Part shown: in pieces, positions 6,475-8,809 of the stretch | How the letters are laid out: each line of letters starts with the position of its first letter | Position numbering within the stretch: position 1 is the first letter of the stretch | Assembly: GCA_016212735.1 (NCBI GenBank) | Contig: JACRDZ010000295.1 | Span: 1 to 8,809 of the forward strand | Direction of reading: 5' to 3' | DNA: 8,809 nt | DNA from: Candidatus Firestoneibacteriota bacterium | GTDB taxonomy: Bacteria; JACRDZ01 | Translations under genes and position numbers: made by a program | Notes under the pieces: generated by a model | Database searches by the model: none | Seen by the model: only the letters and a program-made list of their open reading frames with translations | Told to the model about the DNA's origin: nothing

Positions 6475-7419
6475 ATGCACACACTAACTTCTCTTTTTTT
6501 CCACAAATACCGCATCAATCTTAAAGCGCAGGAATTGATTTCACTTCCTGAATACAAAGGTTCTGCCTTGCGCGGGGTCTTTGGGTGGGCGCTCAGGAGG
6601 ATTGTGTGTGTGACGAGGGATAAAGAGTGCAGTGAATGTATGTTAAAACTGAAATGTGTATATTCCGCGATAATGGAATCGCCGGTTCCGGAAAATCATC
6701 CTCATAGCCATAAATATAAGAATTCTCCACATCCTTATATTATTGTTCCGTCTTTAACCAGAAATCGATATTTTAACCCGGGAGACACGTTGTCTTTTGA
6801 TTTTACGCTTATCGGCAAAGCGAACGATTATCTGCCTTATTTTGTTTATGCGTTTACCGAAATGGGAAAACTCGGAATTGGCAGGGATAGAGGCAGGTTT
6901 GATGTAATATCTGTTGAAGAATTAAGGTTTGACGGGCAAGCGATAGAAATATATAATGATAAAGACAAAATCCTTAAAAATCCTGATAACAGAATTATTT
7001 ATGATTTTTTTATTAATGATAAAACACAAACCGATGAAATAACCATAAACTTTGAAACACCTGCAAGAATAAAGATAAATGATAATCTGTCAAAAGATTT
7101 GCCTTTTGAAATTTTGATCAAAAGATTATCGGAACGAGTAGCTTTACTTGCTCATTTTCACTGCGGAGCAGAGCTTTGTAATTTTGAAGAATTTGCCGAT
7201 GATGCTATAAATATTGAAATTGTTGATAACAGGCTCGAATGGCTGGATTGGGTAAGATATTCTGCGAGGCAGGATACAAAGATGAATTTCGGCGGATGTG
7301 TTGGAAAAATCACATATAAAGGTGATTTACGGAAATATATGCCGCTTTTGAAATTAGGAGAACATATTCATGTTGGGAAAGCAACAACTTTTGGATTGGG
7401 AAAATATAGGATCATTTAA
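6475..7419 (+). CDS. cas6: Cas6, CRISPR repeat endoribonuclease
   Basis: Cas6 cuts the pre-crRNA within each repeat and leaves the 8-nt 5' tag used by type III complexes. The 314-residue protein fits the COG5551/PF10040 group. It has YKGSALRGVFGWALR at 27-41, a cysteine cluster C45, C52, C55 and C61 (probable metal site), GKLGIGRDRGRF at 131-142, and the closing HVGKATTFGLGKY at 299-311. The catalytic residues of this divergent group cannot be assigned confidently by eye. The ATG at 6475 has only a weak GGA (6469-6471) upstream, so translation may depend on the preceding toxin gene. Base composition differs from its neighbours: 6541-6600 is 35/60 G+C in otherwise AT-rich DNA, and CG-containing codons are frequent. 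It lies away from csm5, between two toxin-antitoxin pairs, and may have a separate history from the csm block. Confidence 0.93.
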   Translation: MHTLTSLFFHKYRINLKAQELISLPEYKGSALRGVFGWALRRIVCVTRDKECSECMLKLKCVYSAIMESPVPENHPHSHKYKNSPHPYIIVPSLTRNRYFNPGDTLSFDFTLIGKANDYLPYFVYAFTEMGKLGIGRDRGRFDVISVEELRFDGQAIEIYNDKDKILKNPDNRIIYDFFINDKTQTDEITINFETPARIKINDNLSKDLPFEILIKRLSERVALLAHFHCGAELCNFEEFADDAINIEIVDNRLEWLDWVRYSARQDTKMNFGGCVGKITYKGDLRKYMPLLKLGEHIHVGKATTFGLGKYRII

Positions 7420-7458
7420 CGGTTCCATGATTTTTCAATGCTCTTTTATTCTTTTCTG

Positions 7459-7467
7459 TGGTAAAAT
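7459..7467 (+). promoter_or_regulatory. Extended -10 promoter element before second toxin-antitoxin pair
   Basis: TGGTAAAAT (TG, one base, TAAAAT at 7462-7467) is an extended -10 element 25 nt before the antitoxin ATG, in the 72-nt gap after cas6. No convincing -35 is seen, as expected for extended -10 promoters. It suggests that the second toxin-antitoxin pair is transcribed independently of cas6. Confidence 0.4.
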
Positions 7468-7491
7468 ATACATAACAAAAGGAGATTTTAA

Positions 7492-7704
7492 ATGAAAACA
7501 AAAATATTATTAGAAGAAGCTTTACATTTGAAACCAGTTGAAAGACTTCATTTAATTGAAAATCTTATTCAAAGTTTAAACAATCCGGATGAAAATATTG
7601 ATAAAATATGGGCAGAAGAATCAGAGAAAAGATATGATGCACTTACAAAAGGTAAAGTGAAAACATTATCATTAAATGAAGTGAAAGAAAAAATAAAAAT
7701 ATGA
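7492..7704 (+). CDS. Addiction-module antitoxin (Unstab_antitox, PF09720-like)
   Basis: Members of this family are short, unstable antitoxins placed directly before RelE/ParE-type toxins. The 70 residues follow the family pattern: LLEEALHLKPVERLHLIENL at 6-25, then QSLNNPDENIDKIWAEESEKR up to about residue 47, and GKVKTLSLNEVKEKI at 54-68. AAAGGAG ends 7 nt before the ATG. The TGA stop overlaps the toxin ATG (ATGA), so the two are coupled. Neutralisation of the downstream toxin is the expected role. Confidence 0.85.
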   Translation: MKTKILLEEALHLKPVERLHLIENLIQSLNNPDENIDKIWAEESEKRYDALTKGKVKTLSLNEVKEKIKI

Positions 7705-8009
7705 ATGTTTCTTTAATTGAACCTGCATATTTTGAATTAAAAGATGCTATTGAATATTATAATCAGGAAATTTCTGGTTTAGGAGATAATTTTTATAAAG
7801 AATTATTATCTACAATCAGTCTGATTAAAAAATTTCCTCAAGCTTGCACCAATAATTCATATCATACTCGAAAAATAGTTTTAAAAATTTTCCCTTATAA
7901 AATTATATACACAATTTGGAATAAAGAAATATATATCATTGCAATAGCACATCAACATAGAGAACCGGATTATTGGATTGAAAGAATGAATGAATTTAAT
8001 TGGAGATAA
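7701..8009 (+). CDS. RelE/ParE-superfamily toxin
   Basis: This is a 102-residue toxin of the plasmid-stabilisation (PF05016) type. The pattern is clear: ELKDAIEYYN at 12-21, GLGDNFYKELL at 26-36, RKIVLKIFPYKIIYTI at 57-72, and IAIAHQHREPDYW at 80-92, the R-x-P-x-Y-W end common in these toxins. RelE members cut ribosome-bound mRNA and ParE members poison gyrase; sequence alone does not settle which applies here. It is translationally coupled to the antitoxin. A second ATG 4 nt downstream is out of frame. A small broken gene starts 3 nt after the stop. Confidence 0.85.
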   Translation: MNVSLIEPAYFELKDAIEYYNQEISGLGDNFYKELLSTISLIKKFPQACTNNSYHTRKIVLKIFPYKIIYTIWNKEIYIIAIAHQHREPDYWIERMNEFNWR

Positions 8010-8011
8010 AA

Positions 8012-8102
8012 ATGAATAAATCAGTTAAAAAATACTTAAACAAGCTTTAAAACTCCTCCAGAAGACCATGCAATCATTGCTGAGTATTTATATGACCGTT
8101 AG
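8012..8102 (+). pseudogene. Frameshifted remnant of a small gene after the RelE/ParE-like toxin
   Basis: GGAG at 8002-8005 precedes ATG 8012, which opens a 12-codon frame (MNKSVKKYLNKL) closed by TAA 8048-8050. In another register the reading KTPPEDHAIIAEYLYDR continues from 8049 to TAG 8100-8102. One extra T in the TTT at 8046-8048, or an equivalent change, accounts for the break. The repaired product would be about 29 residues, probably only the start of a longer gene, because its end lies within a degenerate CRISPR repeat (8086-8107). The family is not recognised. Confidence 0.4.
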
Positions 8103-8107
8103 CGGGA
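8086..8107 (+). repeat. Degenerate CRISPR repeat fragment upstream of the leader
   Basis: These 22 nt match positions 8-29 of the array repeat at 19/22. The differences are AT for TA before GACCGTT, and A for C in the loop. The CCG/CGG stem arms are kept. The 5' part and the 8-nt tag are not recognisable. The heptamer tract that follows also follows the terminal repeat of the array, so this is probably the relic end of an older array copy. Confidence 0.65.
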
Positions 8108-8117
8108 CGACAAAAAA

Positions 8118-8138
8118 GGCAGAAGGATGAAGGCAGAA
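8118..8138 (+). repeat. 7-bp tandem tract, upstream copy
   Basis: Three heptamers, GGCAGAA-GGATGAA-GGCAGAA, lie 10 nt after the degenerate CRISPR repeat. The 21 bases are identical to 8736-8756 downstream of the array. Confidence 0.8.
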
Positions 8139-8623
8139 AAAATACAAAACATTTGCGAAAAAGTGAGATTTTCGAAAATGTATATATATCAGATAGTTAT
8201 GTGATTTTGCGCAAAATATAGGGTGAATATATAACCTGTGAATTTTCGAAAAAGGTGTTTTTGTTATGATCAAAATTCGGATTTGCGAAAAATTCAAATT
8301 CAAGTAAAAATGAACATATAAAAAATGCTTAATTTTCAAGAGGTTACAAATAGATGGTTTTTTATTAAAAATGAATTTTTCGAAAATCGTTTTTTATGAT
8401 TAAAATGAAAACTGATTTGCGAAAAAAAATTCAATAAAAAATCCTTAAAGATCAATATGTTATCCAAAAACAATGTTAAAACGAAAGGTTTTTGAATCTA
8501 AAAAATGAATGATTTGCGAAAAAACTGGACAAAAATGGAAAAAGCTTGTAATATATGGATATTACAGCGATTTTATTATAATTGGAAAATAGAGGTTTTT
8601 AGAATTATCAGAAATAGCAGGGT
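8139..8623 (+). promoter_or_regulatory. CRISPR leader, non-coding, with iterated motif units
   Basis: This 485-nt AT-rich region has no credible gene and lies directly before the first repeat on the side expected for a leader. It contains ATTTGCGAAAAA at 8151 and then four imperfect units, each with a TTTTCGAAAA-like box followed 35-39 bp later (C to C) by a GATTTGCGAAAA-like box: 8169-8217, 8243-8292, 8377-8428 and 8480-8525. In the first unit the second box is a perfect palindrome, ATTTTGCGCAAAAT. The last 100 nt differ and carry the probable array promoter. Likely roles are transcription of the array and guidance of spacer insertion; the binding protein is unknown. Confidence 0.75.
8577..8582 (+). 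promoter_or_regulatory. Probable -10 box of the CRISPR array promoter
   Basis: An exact TATAAT lies 41 nt before repeat 1, so a transcript would begin within the leader's last 35 nt or so. The -35 is unclear (TTGTAA at 8546-8551 is too far away). A perfect TAATAT/ATATTA inverted repeat (8549-8564) lies just upstream. Confidence 0.45.
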
Positions 8624-8731
8624 ATTACAGATTTATTAGACCGTTCGCGGGATTGAAACAAAAAATCTTTATTTTGAACATAGGAAATTCCTATTATTAC
8701 AGATTTATTAGACCGTTCGCGGGATATAAAA
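8624..8731 (+). CRISPR. Minimal CRISPR array: two 36-nt repeats, one 36-nt spacer
   Basis: Repeat 1 (8624-8659) begins ATTACAGATTTATTAG, has the core GACCGTTCGCGGG and ends with ATTGAAAC, the usual 8-nt 5' tag of type III crRNAs. Repeat 2 (8696-8731) matches at 33/36; all three changes are in the tag, which reads ATATAAAA, as is typical of the leader-distal terminal repeat. One extra T before each copy also matches. The spacer (8660-8695) is 36 nt. The repeat can form a small hairpin, CCG-UUCG-CGG, just before the tag, suited to Cas6 cleavage. Orientation matches the cas genes and the leader is on the 5' side. With a single spacer the call rests on the repeat features, the leader and the adjacent cas genes. 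Confidence 0.88.
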
Positions 8732-8735
8732 TAAA

Positions 8736-8770
8736 GGCAGAAGGATGAAGGCAGAAGGCAGAAGGAAAAA
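8736..8770 (+). repeat. 7-bp tandem tract, downstream copy
   Basis: Heptamers GGCAGAA-GGATGAA-GGCAGAA-GGCAGAA-GGAAAAA follow the terminal repeat by 4 nt. The first 21 bases equal 8118-8138. Such short heptamer tracts may be dispersed genomic repeats; their role is unknown. The remaining 39 nt to the window end hold nothing recognisable. Confidence 0.8.
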
Positions 8771-8809
8771 ATAAAACCAAAAAAAGAAATTTAATTCATC
8801 TCACTGCAC

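Noticed and set aside
8088..8339. Minus-strand 83-residue frame in the leader
   Set aside because: Its sequence is explained by the leader motifs and AT-rich bias; there is no start signal or family resemblance.
8480..8525. Leader units as decayed CRISPR repeats
   Set aside because: Their text (TCGAAAA, TTTGCGAAAA) shares no extended match with the array repeat and the spacing is not that of repeats and spacers.

Overview
The window is an AT-rich stretch of bacterial DNA, possibly from an uncultured anaerobic lineage; no taxon can be named from sequence alone. It carries most of a type III-A (Csm) CRISPR-Cas locus, all on the + strand. The layout is: 3' part of cas10/csm1, an unusual nuclease-like gene, csm2, csm3, csm4, csm5, a broken small gene, a UPF0175/DUF3368 toxin-antitoxin pair, cas6, a second toxin-antitoxin pair (Unstab_antitox plus RelE/ParE-like), a second broken small gene, a long repetitive CRISPR leader, and a very small CRISPR array with two repeats and one spacer.

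Region 1-5367 is a tightly packed operon whose genes overlap by 4 nt or are separated by 0-3 nt. Cas10 keeps its GGDD cyclase motif and Csm3 keeps the aspartate used for target RNA cleavage. The visible part of the complex therefore looks able both to cut RNA and to make cyclic oligoadenylate (cOA). No standard CARF or SAVED effector and no csm6 is visible. The place of such an effector, between cas10 and csm2, is taken by a 426-residue protein. It has a Rossmann/GATase-like N-terminal half and a PD-(D/E)xK-type nuclease domain with an E-x-T variant at the C-terminus. This is the main candidate for something new.

Region 5368-8102 is accessory. cas6 (crRNA processing) follows a toxin gene by only 16 nt, so it is probably co-transcribed with that module, and a second toxin-antitoxin pair lies just downstream. 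cas6 is visibly richer in GC near its 5' end than its neighbours. Two small genes, one on each side of this block, are frameshifted remnants.

Region 8086-8809 is the CRISPR end. The leader (about 8139-8623) contains four imperfect copies of a unit pairing TTTTCGAAAA with GATTTGCGAAAA. The array (8624-8731) ends in a repeat whose 8-nt tag is degenerate. A degenerate repeat followed by a 7-bp tandem tract occurs on both sides of the leader and array, which suggests an earlier duplication or array loss. No cas1/cas2 adaptation genes are present in the window.
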